In this document: piece after piece, positions 41,226 to 49,886 of the stretch | How the letters are laid out: the number at the start of each line of letters is the position of its first letter | Numbering within the stretch: position 1 is the first letter of the stretch | Assembly: GCF_024198175.1 (NCBI RefSeq) | Contig: NZ_JAJVKV010000001.1 | Location: 1,178,001 to 1,242,000 of the forward strand | DNA from: Pyxidicoccus xibeiensis | Lineage (GTDB): Bacteria; Myxococcota; Myxococcia; Myxococcales; Myxococcaceae | DNA length: 64,000 nucleotides | Direction: 5' to 3' | Made by a program: the position numbers and the translations under genes | The notes under the pieces: model-generated | Told to the model about the DNA's origin: nothing | The model's input: the letters and a program-made list of their open reading frames with translations, nothing else | Database searches by the model: none

Positions 41226-43550
41226 TCAGGGCCGCGGGAAGCCCGCGGCACAGACGATGCTCGAGCCCGCCACGCGCTTCATCGGCGAGCACTCCGCCGC
41301 GCGCTTCACGGCGTCCACCACCGCGTCCGTGGTGAGCAGCTCCGACAGGACCTCCGGCTTGTCCGGAGCCCCGGGGCTCAGCACCAGGTACATGGGCACG
41401 CCCGCGCGGCCATGCTCGGCCAGCTTCGCGGAGATGCGCGCGTCCCGGCGCGTCCAGTCGGCCACGAAGAAGGCCACCTGGTGCTCGACGAAGGCGGCGC
41501 GCACCTCCTCGCGCGCCAGCACGGTGCGCTCGTTCACCTTGCACGTGAGGCACCAGTCCGCCGTGAAGTCGATGAACACCGGCTGCCCGGCCGCCAGGGC
41601 CGCGGACACCGCCGCCTCGTCCCACGGCTGCGCCTGGGCCACCGCGGAGGACACCGGCCCCCGCGCCGCGGCGGCCGTGTCGAAGCGCAGCGCCGTCACG
41701 CCAGAGGCGACCAGCACCACGAGCGCCACCGCCAGCGTGGCCCACCTGCGCCCGCCGTCCTGCGCCTGCGACTGGCCGTACAGCCACGTGCCCAGCCCCA
41801 CCGCGACGAGGAAGGCCAAGAGCCGCGCCATGCCGTCCACGCCGGCCAGCCCGCCCACCACCCACACCAGCCACACGGTGGTGCCCAGCAGCGCGAAGCC
41901 CAGCACCTGCTTGAAGCGCTCCATCCACGCGCCCGGCTTGGGCAGCCGCTTCGCCAGTCCCGGCACCAGCACCAGCAGGCAGAAGGGCAGCGCCAGGCCC
42001 AGGCCCAGCGCGGTGAAGATGGCGAGCACCGTGACGGGCCCCGCCGCGAAGGCGAAGCCCACCGCCGTGCCCAGGAGCGGCGCCGAGCACGGCGTGGCCA
42101 GCACCACCGCCAGCACGCCCTCGCCCGCGCTGTGCATCAGGCCGTGGCTCTGGTCCACCTTGCCCGCCAGCGCGGTGCCGTCCATGCCCACGTTGAAGAC
42201 GCCGAAGAGGTTGAGCGCGAAGGCCACCAGCACGCCGCACACCGCCGCGACGAAGAGGGGCTCCTGGAACTGGAAGCCCCAGCCCACCTGGGCGCCGCCC
42301 GCGCGCACGGCGAGCACCGCGCCCGCCAGCAGCAGCAGGCTGCCGATGATGCCGCCCGCGTACGCCGCCGCGTGCGCGACGACGCGGCCCTTCTCCTGCT
42401 GCACCATGCGCGTGAAGCCGTACGCCTTGAGCGCCAGCACGGGGAACACGCACGGCATCAGGTTGAGCAGCGCGCCGCCCAGGAACGCGAACAGCAGCGC
42501 CAGGCCCAGGCCCACGGAGGGCGTGGCGGCGGCGACGGGCGACGGGGCCGACGTGGCCACCGGCTTCACGGCCGCGATGCTGTCCTTCACCGAGGGCGGC
42601 TTCACCACGGCGGGAGCCCCGGCCACGGCGCCGCCGGCGGCCACCACGCGCGCCAGCGGCACGTCCACCGCCAGGGGCTGGTAGCCCGACGCCTTCGTGC
42701 CCAGCAGCAGCACGCCGGTGAGGCGCGGCGCCTCGGCCGGCGCGTCCGGCTCCGCCTTGCCCTTCAGCTTGAACCGGCCGCCGCCCGTGGACGTGAGCGC
42801 CACGCGCTCCACGCCGGGGATGCGCTCGGGCGTGAAGAAGTCGCCCTCCACCGCGGACAGCGCGGCGCCACCCGGGCCCGTCACGGTGACGGTGCCGGTG
42901 AACTCCCTGCCGGCGGTGAGCGTGTCGCCGTCCAGCGCGAGCTGCACGGTGTGGCCGGTGTCCGCCACCGGGCGCGGCACCTTCGCCTGGGCCGCGTCGA
43001 ACGTGGGCGCGAACTCCGCGTCGCGCACCGTCTGCGGGCCCAGGGGCACGCTCCGGGTGAGCATCAGCTCCGCGGGGATGCAGTGCACCTCGCACACCAG
43101 CGCCTCCACCGCGGCCGCCAGCATCAGCGAGCCGGTGGCGCTCTCCACGGCGCGGGCCTGGGCGAAGAGGAGCACCTCGTCGGCGTAGCCGTGGGTGACG
43201 ATGAAGCCGTCGGGCGTGCGGAAGGTGTGCGGGTAGGGCCACTGCAGCGGCCCCACGGTGGTGCCGGGCGTGTCCCAGGTCACCTCGGTCTCCAGCCCCG
43301 AGTCGCCCGGGTTCTTCCAGTAGATGTGCCAGCCCGGGTCCATGCGGAAGCGCACGCCCACGCGGAACGTGTCGCCCGGCTTCACCTGGGTGGCGTCCAC
43401 CAGCAGCGCGGCCTCGACGCGCGGGTCTCCCTCGTCGGGAGCACTGGTGCCCACCGCCGAAGGGGGCAGCTCCGCCCACGCCACCGCCGCCACCAGGAGC
43501 ACACCGGCAACTCCGGCCTGGCCGAGCCTCTTCACCTGCTGACGCTTCAT
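41226..43550 (-). CDS. dsbD: thiol:disulfide interchange protein DsbD (ScsB-like)
   Basis: 774 residues carrying reducing power from cytoplasmic thioredoxin to periplasmic thiol proteins. Signal peptide (about 1-27); an N-terminal DsbD-alpha/DsbC-like domain with MDPGWHIYWKNPGDSGLETE and the Cys pair in ALVCEVHCIPAEL; a membrane domain of eight helices (NLMPCVFPVLALKAYGF; LATPCSAPLLGTAVGF hold the two conserved membrane cysteines); and a C-terminal thioredoxin domain with FTADWCLTCKVNE. The long N-terminal part resembles ScsB-type proteins. ATG 43550 follows CGGGAGGCGC. The redoxin gene follows in the same operon. Protection of exported thiol proteins or c-type cytochrome assembly is likely. 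Confidence 0.94.
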   Translation of the reverse strand: MKRQQVKRLGQAGVAGVLLVAAVAWAELPPSAVGTSAPDEGDPRVEAALLVDATQVKPGDTFRVGVRFRMDPGWHIYWKNPGDSGLETEVTWDTPGTTVGPLQWPYPHTFRTPDGFIVTHGYADEVLLFAQARAVESATGSLMLAAAVEALVCEVHCIPAELMLTRSVPLGPQTVRDAEFAPTFDAAQAKVPRPVADTGHTVQLALDGDTLTAGREFTGTVTVTGPGGAALSAVEGDFFTPERIPGVERVALTSTGGGRFKLKGKAEPDAPAEAPRLTGVLLLGTKASGYQPLAVDVPLARVVAAGGAVAGAPAVVKPPSVKDSIAAVKPVATSAPSPVAAATPSVGLGLALLFAFLGGALLNLMPCVFPVLALKAYGFTRMVQQEKGRVVAHAAAYAGGIIGSLLLLAGAVLAVRAGGAQVGWGFQFQEPLFVAAVCGVLVAFALNLFGVFNVGMDGTALAGKVDQSHGLMHSAGEGVLAVVLATPCSAPLLGTAVGFAFAAGPVTVLAIFTALGLGLALPFCLLVLVPGLAKRLPKPGAWMERFKQVLGFALLGTTVWLVWVVGGLAGVDGMARLLAFLVAVGLGTWLYGQSQAQDGGRRWATLAVALVVLVASGVTALRFDTAAAARGPVSSAVAQAQPWDEAAVSAALAAGQPVFIDFTADWCLTCKVNERTVLAREEVRAAFVEHQVAFFVADWTRRDARISAKLAEHGRAGVPMYLVLSPGAPDKPEVLSELLTTDAVVDAVKRAAECSPMKRVAGSSIVCAAGFPRP

Positions 43551-43750
43551 GCGCCTCCCGTTAACCCACTGGAGGCCGGGCCGCCAGCGAAGGGCACGTG
43601 TCTCCCACACGGATGAACCATCCGGGCAGGCGGGCATTCCCCGCCGCCAGGATGCCTGACACTCCCAGATACGGAGCCGGAGTCCAGGCGGTTACAGGTG
43701 TGGAGCGGCCCGCCGGACCTCCGGGAGAGGCAGGCGGGCGGGCGGCGCGG

Positions 43751-45004
43751 CTACTCCTCGGTCTTCCAGGGCAGCAGCGCCGGTACGGGGGCGGCGGGGC
43801 CCACGCGGCTCATGGTGATGCGGGAGACCTCGGAGTGCGCGCGGCGCATCACCAGGGCGGGGAGCTGGTTGGCGCGGCGCTCCACGAAGCGGCGCAGGTC
43901 CGCCAGCCGCTCCACGTGGCGCTGCGCGGACAGCTCCGGCGCCCCCAGCCGGGCGAGCCGGTAGAGGGCCATGTCGGCGGACTCCAGCGCCCGCTCGGCC
44001 GCTTCCTGGTGACGGCGGCCGAGGGCCTTCCAGGCGGCGGACTCGGCGGCCGCCAGCTCCAGCTCCGCGGACACGGCGCGCACGTAGCGGCCCTGCTCGC
44101 TCTCCGGCAGCACGCGCGTCACCGGGACGGTGATGCGGCGCGTGTCACCGTGCTCCGTGTAGGAGGTGGACACGCCCAGGTTCCATTCCGCCGCCCCCAG
44201 CTGGCCGGAGAAGAGGACGCGCCGGGGGAAGGCCTGGGACACGGCGCCGAGGGCGGCGCTCATGGAGTCCCCCTCCACGCGCGCGGGGTAGCGGTGGCGG
44301 CAGCGCAGGTCGGCGAAGCCCGAGGGCAGCACGTGTACGCGCGCGTCGGACACCACCTCGCCGAACAGCTCCGCGCCCAGCTGGCCCACCGCCATGGGAA
44401 GGCCCTCCGGGTCATCCACGTGGACGAAGCCGGTGCCCGAGGGGCCGGTGAGGGCCTCCAGGATTTCGGGCAGGTAGTGCCGGCCCAGCCCGAGCGCGTG
44501 CAGCGAGACACCGGACTCGGCCACGCGGGTGCCCAGCGTCTTGAAGTCCGGCAGCTGCGACGAGCCGACGGAGGGCTCGCCGTCGGTGAGCATCAGCACC
44601 TGGGGCCGGGCGCCGGGGACGAGGACGCGGCGCACGGCCTCGGTGGCGCGCTCGACGGCCTCGTGCAGGGCGGTGCCCTCGCCGGACTCGAGGCGCGAGA
44701 GGACCTTGAGGAACGCGGCCTTGGCGCCGGGCTCCATGGCGCGCATGGGGAGCACCTGCTCGGGCTCGGCGTCGAAGGTGAGCAGGCCCAGGTAGTCACG
44801 CGGGCTGGCGCGGTCCACCAGGGCCTGCGCGGCCTGCACGGCGGCGAGCAGCGGCACGCCGCGCATGGACGCGCTGCGGTCCAGGGCCAGGTTGATGGCC
44901 ACCGGGGCGCGGGGCGCGTCGGCGTCCGCCTCCAGGGTGACGAGGAGAAGCACCTCGCGGCCGTGCTCGGCATCGCGCTCCACTGCCCAGGCCGTCTGCT
45001 TCAT
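43751..45004 (-). CDS. VWA-domain protein
   Basis: A 417-residue soluble protein. The von Willebrand A domain spans about residues 35-215, with MIDAS motif NLALDRSASM, a Thr at ESGEGTALHEA and TDGEPSVGSS. The remainder is a beta-sandwich (RRVLFSGQLGAAEWNLGVST) and a helical C-terminus rich in AE and R (ELELAAAESAAWKALGRRHQ). No signal peptide or membrane helix is seen, unlike secreted VWA proteins. Without a MoxR ATPase beside it, the complex it joins is unknown. Confidence 0.88.
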   Translation of the reverse strand: MKQTAWAVERDAEHGREVLLLVTLEADADAPRAPVAINLALDRSASMRGVPLLAAVQAAQALVDRASPRDYLGLLTFDAEPEQVLPMRAMEPGAKAAFLKVLSRLESGEGTALHEAVERATEAVRRVLVPGARPQVLMLTDGEPSVGSSQLPDFKTLGTRVAESGVSLHALGLGRHYLPEILEALTGPSGTGFVHVDDPEGLPMAVGQLGAELFGEVVSDARVHVLPSGFADLRCRHRYPARVEGDSMSAALGAVSQAFPRRVLFSGQLGAAEWNLGVSTSYTEHGDTRRITVPVTRVLPESEQGRYVRAVSAELELAAAESAAWKALGRRHQEAAERALESADMALYRLARLGAPELSAQRHVERLADLRRFVERRANQLPALVMRRAHSEVSRITMSRVGPAAPVPALLPWKTEE

Positions 45005-45417
45005 CCGTACTCCCCCGTGCGCTCACGAGGCATTGTGCCGCGAATCACTCTGCGGGGAATGACGTCCCCCGCCACCAGAAGTCTCATGGGCCACAACGCC
45101 GGGAAGCGGGGGCTCCCAGGGGAAAGGCTTCAGGCTCAGAGAATGTCGGGAGTCGCGCTTCCGGGCAAGAGGGGCCGCCTGCACCCGGTGCGAACACGGA
45201 CCTCGGGTTCGTGCACACGGACTGCGCGTCCCTGCCAGTGTGGGTGTGTGGATCTTCCGGATGAAGCGGGCCGGCGCCTCGTGGAGGAGGGCCGTGCCAG
45301 GTGGGCGTTCAGACCCGGGAGCTCACCGTGAAGGGAGCCGCCGCTCGGGCCTCGTCTGCCTCGTGCCAGGTGCCACTGGAATGCCCCCGCGCTGGCGCGG
45401 GCCGCGGGGGCCCCGTG
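45005..45417. other. intergenic region, no gene recognised
   Basis: About 413 bp between the VWA start and the end of a small minus-strand gene. It should contain the VWA promoter near 45005-45060. Several open frames exist on both strands but their products are Arg/Pro-rich and unconvincing. A GC-rich inverted area (GGCGCGGGCCGCGGGGGCCCC) at 45393-45413 may form a terminator for the small gene. Confidence 0.3.
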
Positions 45418-45582
45418 CTACTCCGCCGCTTGCCAACCGCCCCACGCTTCCTCGCCGTAGCCCCACATCCGACCGCCCGGGCCGCCCTCCACTTCACTCA
45501 CGCCCTCGCGCTCCGCGTCGTCACCGCGGTCCACATAGGGAAGCCCCTCGTCGTCCATGTACGTGGTGTCGTCGTGAACCAT
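45418..45582 (-). CDS. 54-residue acidic protein of unknown function
   Basis: ATG 45582 follows GAAGGAGCCGAGC; the stop is TAG at 45418-45420. The product is acidic and aromatic (DDTTYMDDEGLPYVDRGDDA; RMWGYGEEAWGGWQAAE), hydrophilic and without a signal. Coding is supported by the good ribosome site and a consistent amino-acid character. The repeated Trp-Gly end suggests a binding peptide or a structured miniprotein. No family known to me. Confidence 0.6.
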   Translation of the reverse strand: MVHDDTTYMDDEGLPYVDRGDDAEREGVSEVEGGPGGRMWGYGEEAWGGWQAAE

Positions 45583-46160
45583 GCTCGGCTCCTTCGGGCG
45601 CTCCGCCTTGGGAAGTGGACGGCCTCTTCGGCTCGCCTCTTCTTGGGCGCCCTTCTGTCGGTCGACTCAGGCCCACCCCATGTGGTGCCCAACCGTTCAA
45701 GCGTTGACCGATTTACCGAACATGTTGAGCATGTCGCTCCGCGTTGTAAAGCCCTTGGGGCATCAAAGTTCGGTCCGCGTCACACACCGTACGCCTGCCT
45801 GCCTGCCCAGCTCCAGGCAGGCCCGTGAATCCAGGCACTTGGGGAATAGTGCACCAACATACAGTGGAGACCCACACCGCACCGTGTATGGCCTCCCGTT
45901 GACCCCCGGCGGCTCTACAAGATTGACGGAGGCCCCATTTTCAAGTCGCCCCCGTGTGGGCTTTCACACGTGTAAATGCGTGCGCCGGTTGACTCCCCAC
46001 CAGCGGGGCTCGCGCTGCGGCTACAGTGGTGGACACCCCTCGCCGCACGTCTCTTGATTCGCGAATCAACGCTGTTAGGGTTGACGAGAACTCAGAATTT
46101 GCCGCGCCGCGGCAACCGGGCCTTCTCCGCCGCGCGCGCCCCCAGAGGTCCCAGCGTCCC
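45583..46160. other. intergenic region with AT-richer stretches upstream of the Fe-S oxidoreductase
   Basis: 578 bp. 45690-45760 and 45830-46090 are noticeably less GC-rich than the surroundings. It contains a small inverted repeat CGTGTG-6-CACACG (45953-45970) and the 16-bp palindrome at 46054-46069. No coding frame is convincing. It probably holds the promoter and operator of the downstream gene. Confidence 0.4.
46054..46069. promoter_or_regulatory. 16-bp perfect palindrome, candidate operator
   Basis: TTGATTCGCGAATCAA is perfectly symmetric and lies 92 bp upstream of the ATG of the membrane Fe-S oxidoreductase. Its length and symmetry fit a TetR-, GntR- or LysR-type dimer site. A TTGACG follows 13 bp downstream and could be a -35 element, though no good -10 was seen. 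Confidence 0.5.
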
Positions 46161-48374
46161 ATGAGTCCCATCATCACCGGCCTATTGCTCGCCGTTGCCA
46201 TCCCCATCTTCGTGATGACCATGTCCGGCCGTCTGGGCGTGCTCCTCTCGATGAAGCATGAGAACCGGCTCGACAACATCCCGCTGCGCATCAAGCGGCT
46301 CGTGCTCTTCGGCCTCGGGCAGAAGCGCATGGTGGACCCGGAGGAGTTCACCCCGGGCCTGATGCACGTGCTCATCTACGCGGCCTTCGTGGTGCTGGCG
46401 CTGCGCACGGTGATGCTCTTCGCCATGGGCTTCTCGTCCACGGCGCTGGAGGTGCTGACGGACCTGAGCCACCCGTTCTGGGCGGAGCAGGCGGTGCTGC
46501 TCGGCGCCTACCGCGTCTACCTGCTGGCCAAGGACATCGTGGCCGGGCTGGCCCTGGTCGGCTGCGCCTACTACGTGTGGATGCGCTGGAAGGTGAAGCC
46601 GGACCGGATGACGCAGTCCTGGGAGGCGTACCTCATCCTGGGCTTCATCTCCGGCCTGATGATTTCCGAGTTCCTCTTCGGCGGCAGCCACATGGTCGCC
46701 GCGCACGCCGCGGCCCAGCAGGTCCAGATGGGCGCCACGCAGGTGCCCACCACGCCGGCGGCGCTCGTCTGGTGGGAGCCCCTCACCAGCCTCGTCGGCC
46801 TGGCGATGATGCCGCTGGGTGAGAATGCCGCCCATGCCGTGGGCGTGGCCGGCTTCTGGGTGCACCTGGTCATCATCCTCACGTTCCTGAACTTCCTGCC
46901 GCTCGGGAAGCACTTCCACATCATCACCGGCCTGCCCAACGTCTTCTTCCAGCGCACCCACTCCACCGGCAAGCTGCCCACGCCCAATCTGGAGAAGGAG
47001 GAGTTCGGCACCGCCACGGTGAAGGACCTCACCTGGAAGCAGGGCCTGGACCTCTACTCGTGCACCGAGTGCGGCCGCTGCCAGACGCACTGCCCCACGT
47101 ACATCACCGGCAAGCCACTCACTCACAAGGGCGTCAACCAGGACCTGAAGCACTGGCTCTGGGAGCACGAGCAGTGGGCGGAGGAGGGCTACAGCCCCAA
47201 CAAGGTGAAGGAGCCCCTGCCGGAAATCATCGGCTCGGCGCTCAAGGCCGAGACGGTGTGGGCCTGTACGAGCTGCGGCTGGTGCGAGCAGGCGTGTCCG
47301 GTGTTCATCGAGAACGTCCCGCGCCTCATCGACATGCGCCGCTACCAGGTGCAGGTGAAGGCGGAGTTCCCGCCCGAAATCCAGCGCGTGTTCGAGGGAA
47401 TCGAGCGCCAGGGCAACCCCTGGGGCATCGGGCAGGACAGGCGCGACGAGTGGGCCGAGGACCTGGCGCTGCCCACCTGGGGTGACGGCGGCGGCCCGTA
47501 CGAGTACCTCTTCTTCGTGGGCTGCGCGGGCAGCTACGACGACAAGCAGAAGAAGGTCAGCCGCTCGCTGGTGAAAATCATGCGCGAGGCGGGCGTGTCG
47601 TTCGCCACGCTGTCGAAGCAGGAGATGTGCAACGGCGACTCCGCGCGCCGCATGGGCAACGAGTACCTGTTCCAGACGATGGCCAAGACGAACGTCGAGA
47701 CGTGGAACTCGATGGGCGTGAAGGCGGTCATCACCCAGTGCCCGCACTGCTTCAACACCATCAAGAACGAGTACCCGGAGTTCGGCGGTGAGTACCGCGT
47801 CATCAACCACACCCAGCTCATCAACGAGCTGCTGAACGAGAAGCGCATCAAGCTCTCGGCGGTGATGAACACGAAGCTCACGTACCACGACCCCTGCTAC
47901 CTGGGCCGGCACAACGGCGTGTACGACGCGCCCCGCGAGGTGCTCAACGCCATCCCCGGGCTCGAGGTGGTGGAGATGCAGCGCAGCAAGCGCGAGGGCT
48001 TCTGCTGCGGCGCCGGCGGCGGGCGCATGTGGATGGAGGAGCACATCGGCACGCGCATCAACCACAACCGCCTGAACGAGGCGGCGCTCACGCTGAAGCA
48101 CGCCGAGGACCCGTCCACGCCGTACCCGTCCGCTTCCGACAAGAAGAAGCCGGGCATGGTGGGCGACTACAAGGAGAAGGGCGGCACCGGCGTAGTGGCC
48201 GTGGCGTGCCCGTTCTGCTCGACGATGCTCAACGACGCGGTCAACGACACCGAGCGTGGCGAGAACATCAAGATCAAGGACATCACCGAGCTGGTCGCCG
48301 ATGCGCTGGTGGAGACGCGCAAGGGCGCGGGCACCGTGACGCCCGGCGTGACGGTGAGCGCCAAGCCGGAGTAG
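46161..48374 (+). CDS. membrane (Fe-S)-binding oxidoreductase, HdrD/CCG-domain type
   Basis: 737 residues. The N-terminal 260 residues hold about five membrane helices with His residues that could bind heme (NarI-like). A dicluster ferredoxin domain follows (CTECGRCQTHCP about residue 300; CTSCGWCEQACPVF about 369), then two CCG domains (FFVGCAGSYDD; DPCYLGRHNGVYD; CCGAGGGRMWMEEH; ACPFCSTML) like heterodisulfide reductase D and GlpC. Such proteins often accept electrons from ETF during fatty acid or amino acid oxidation and pass them to quinone; this is family knowledge, as etfAB is not in the window. ATG 46161 starts at the first helix. A strong hairpin follows. Confidence 0.92.
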   Translation: MSPIITGLLLAVAIPIFVMTMSGRLGVLLSMKHENRLDNIPLRIKRLVLFGLGQKRMVDPEEFTPGLMHVLIYAAFVVLALRTVMLFAMGFSSTALEVLTDLSHPFWAEQAVLLGAYRVYLLAKDIVAGLALVGCAYYVWMRWKVKPDRMTQSWEAYLILGFISGLMISEFLFGGSHMVAAHAAAQQVQMGATQVPTTPAALVWWEPLTSLVGLAMMPLGENAAHAVGVAGFWVHLVIILTFLNFLPLGKHFHIITGLPNVFFQRTHSTGKLPTPNLEKEEFGTATVKDLTWKQGLDLYSCTECGRCQTHCPTYITGKPLTHKGVNQDLKHWLWEHEQWAEEGYSPNKVKEPLPEIIGSALKAETVWACTSCGWCEQACPVFIENVPRLIDMRRYQVQVKAEFPPEIQRVFEGIERQGNPWGIGQDRRDEWAEDLALPTWGDGGGPYEYLFFVGCAGSYDDKQKKVSRSLVKIMREAGVSFATLSKQEMCNGDSARRMGNEYLFQTMAKTNVETWNSMGVKAVITQCPHCFNTIKNEYPEFGGEYRVINHTQLINELLNEKRIKLSAVMNTKLTYHDPCYLGRHNGVYDAPREVLNAIPGLEVVEMQRSKREGFCCGAGGGRMWMEEHIGTRINHNRLNEAALTLKHAEDPSTPYPSASDKKKPGMVGDYKEKGGTGVVAVACPFCSTMLNDAVNDTERGENIKIKDITELVADALVETRKGAGTVTPGVTVSAKPE

Positions 48375-48428
48375 CGCTCAGGCGGTGAAGCAGCGGTGGC
48401 GGACGCACCCTCTCCGTCACCGTGAAGC

Positions 48429-48467
48429 GAGGGCCCGGAGGCTTCCCCCGTGAAGCCCCGGGCCTTC
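48429..48467 (+). terminator. hairpin terminator after the Fe-S oxidoreductase gene
   Basis: GAGGGCCCGGAGGCTTC pairs with GAAGCCCCGGGCCTTC around a short loop, 55 bp after the stop and 20 bp before the end of the convergent DUF2378 gene. It is probably shared by both. Confidence 0.65.
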
Positions 48468-48486
48468 GTCGTTCCAGCGGGCCGGC

Positions 48487-49041
48487 TCACCCCACCCACT
48501 CCACCAGGAAGGTGCAGGCGGGCGCTTCGTGGCGAAGAACGGACACCCGGGGGTCGCGAGCCCCCATCACCCGCACCGACGCCTCCAGGATGCCCACGTA
48601 GTACGCCGGCCGGCCGGCGATGTCGTTGATCCACACCTCGATGGAGCCGGGCCCGCGCTCCGTCACGCGGGACTCCTGGAAGTTGTTGGAGGCGCGCAGC
48701 CCTCGGTTGAGCTGCCCCAGGCCCATCCGGGGTCCCAGGGTGCGCGCCGCCGCCGACATCACCCGGCCCAGCATCGTCGCCATCATCCCGTCGACGGCGG
48801 CGTGGCCCAGCCGCCGCTGCGCCTCCTCGCGGGGCAGGTCCGGCCAGACGGTGCGCAGCACGATGTCCTGGCACCGCAGCCACGTGGAGAGGGGGTAGGC
48901 CGGCAGCAGGTCCTGGTCCAGGTCCAGCCCCGCCTCACGCAGCGACGCGCGCGTGGACAGGGACAGGCGCTCGCGCAGGCCGACGAGGAACAGGCCCTGC
49001 ACGGTGCCGCTGAAGATGAGGCGCGGATCCGGCGTCTCCAT
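48487..49041 (-). CDS. DUF2378 protein (TIGR02265, Myxococcales-specific)
   Basis: 184 residues. The pattern LIFSGTVQGLFLVGLRERLS, then YPLSTWLRCQDIVLRTVWPD, then WINDIAGRPAYYVGILEASV matches TIGR02265, a family found in many copies in Myxococcus and relatives and almost nowhere else. Its fold resembles the heme-NO-binding/TIGR02265 group and members may sense small ligands or act in development; no activity is proven. The start follows a weak ribosome site. It stands alone as a monocistronic unit. Confidence 0.93.
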   Translation of the reverse strand: METPDPRLIFSGTVQGLFLVGLRERLSLSTRASLREAGLDLDQDLLPAYPLSTWLRCQDIVLRTVWPDLPREEAQRRLGHAAVDGMMATMLGRVMSAAARTLGPRMGLGQLNRGLRASNNFQESRVTERGPGSIEVWINDIAGRPAYYVGILEASVRVMGARDPRVSVLRHEAPACTFLVEWVG

Positions 49042-49227
49042 GTCACGGCTCCACGGCGACGTGGAGGCGCGCCGGCCCGGCGCCTCCCCCCAGGGAACAG
49101 CCTGATGCCACGTCCGGAGGACCCACGCGGACCAGGATGGACCGCGTGGACAGACCTGAAGAAACCCGATTTCTGATGTAACCGGTGACGTACCGCCGTG
49201 CAGGAGTGTCCGCCAGTCGACGGCGGC

Positions 49228-49698
49228 TCAGGGCTTGCGGGGCTTCTCCGCGCGCAGGGCGCGCTCCAGCCGCTTCGTCGGCCCGTCATCGCCCAGCTTG
49301 CCGGCCACGTAGGCGCCCGCGGACGCCAGCTTGCGGCGCAGGTCATCCGGCGGCACGGAGGAGGGGTCCAGGCGCAGGTCGGTGATGCCGATGCCTGATA
49401 GCAGCGTGCGCGCCAGGTCCCGCTCGTCGTCCTTGGCGTGGGGGAGCAGCAGCTTGCACACCTCGACGTGGCCGTGGGCGGCGGCCATGATGAGCGCGGG
49501 CTCGCCCAGGCTGTCGGTCAGCTCGGGGTCCGCGCCCGCCTCCAGCAGCAGGCGCACCAGGTCGGCACGGCCCGCGCGGGCGGCGGCCATCAGCGGCGTG
49601 CGCCCCTCGGCGTCGAACGGGTTGGGGTCGGCCCCGGCGTCGAGCTGGGCCATCAGGGCCGCGCGGTCACCCGCGCGCACGGCATCGAAGAGGGACAT
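49228..49698 (-). CDS. ankyrin-repeat protein
   Basis: 156 residues from ATG 49698, after GGAGGTTGGTG. About three ankyrin repeats (DAVRAGDRAALMAQLDAGAD; GRTPLMAAARAGRADLVRLL; GEPALIMAAAHGHVEVCKLL) precede a helical C-terminal part (PPDDLRRKLASAGAYVAGKL). It is probably a cytoplasmic protein-binding module. The last repeat is degenerate. It lies just downstream of the esterase and beta-propeller lipoprotein pair, all on the minus strand, but separated from them by about 64 bp. Confidence 0.9.
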   Translation of the reverse strand: MSLFDAVRAGDRAALMAQLDAGADPNPFDAEGRTPLMAAARAGRADLVRLLLEAGADPELTDSLGEPALIMAAAHGHVEVCKLLLPHAKDDERDLARTLLSGIGITDLRLDPSSVPPDDLRRKLASAGAYVAGKLGDDGPTKRLERALRAEKPRKP

Positions 49699-49735
49699 CA
49701 CCAACCTCCAAGCGGCAGCATCGCGCCTCGCGGGC

Positions 49736-49886
49736 CCGGACGCCAGCGGCCCCCGGGGTGACTCACTCCACCGGAGGCAGCGCGTCCAGCCAGGCGAGCA
49801 CCGCCTCGTCCCCGGACGCCAGCGACCCGGGCATGACTCCTGCCACCGGAGGCAGCGCCTCCAGCCAGGCCAGCACTGCCTCCCGC
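49736..49886 (-). repeat. 75-bp tandem duplication at the 3' end of the esterase gene
   Basis: CCACCGGAGGCAGCG occurs at 49768 and again at 49843, with similar flanks either side (CCGGACGCCAGCG at 49736 and 49812). It encodes the repeated peptides EAVLAWLEALPPV and EAVLAWLDALPPV, and part of the first copy lies beyond the stop codon, so the duplication extended the C-terminus. Confidence 0.75.

Noticed and set aside
40698-43616. 972-codon plus-strand frame opposite dsbD and the redoxin
   Set aside because: Product is Arg/His/Gln-rich with no hydrophobic segments. The minus strand encodes a signal-peptide protein and DsbD with all motifs.
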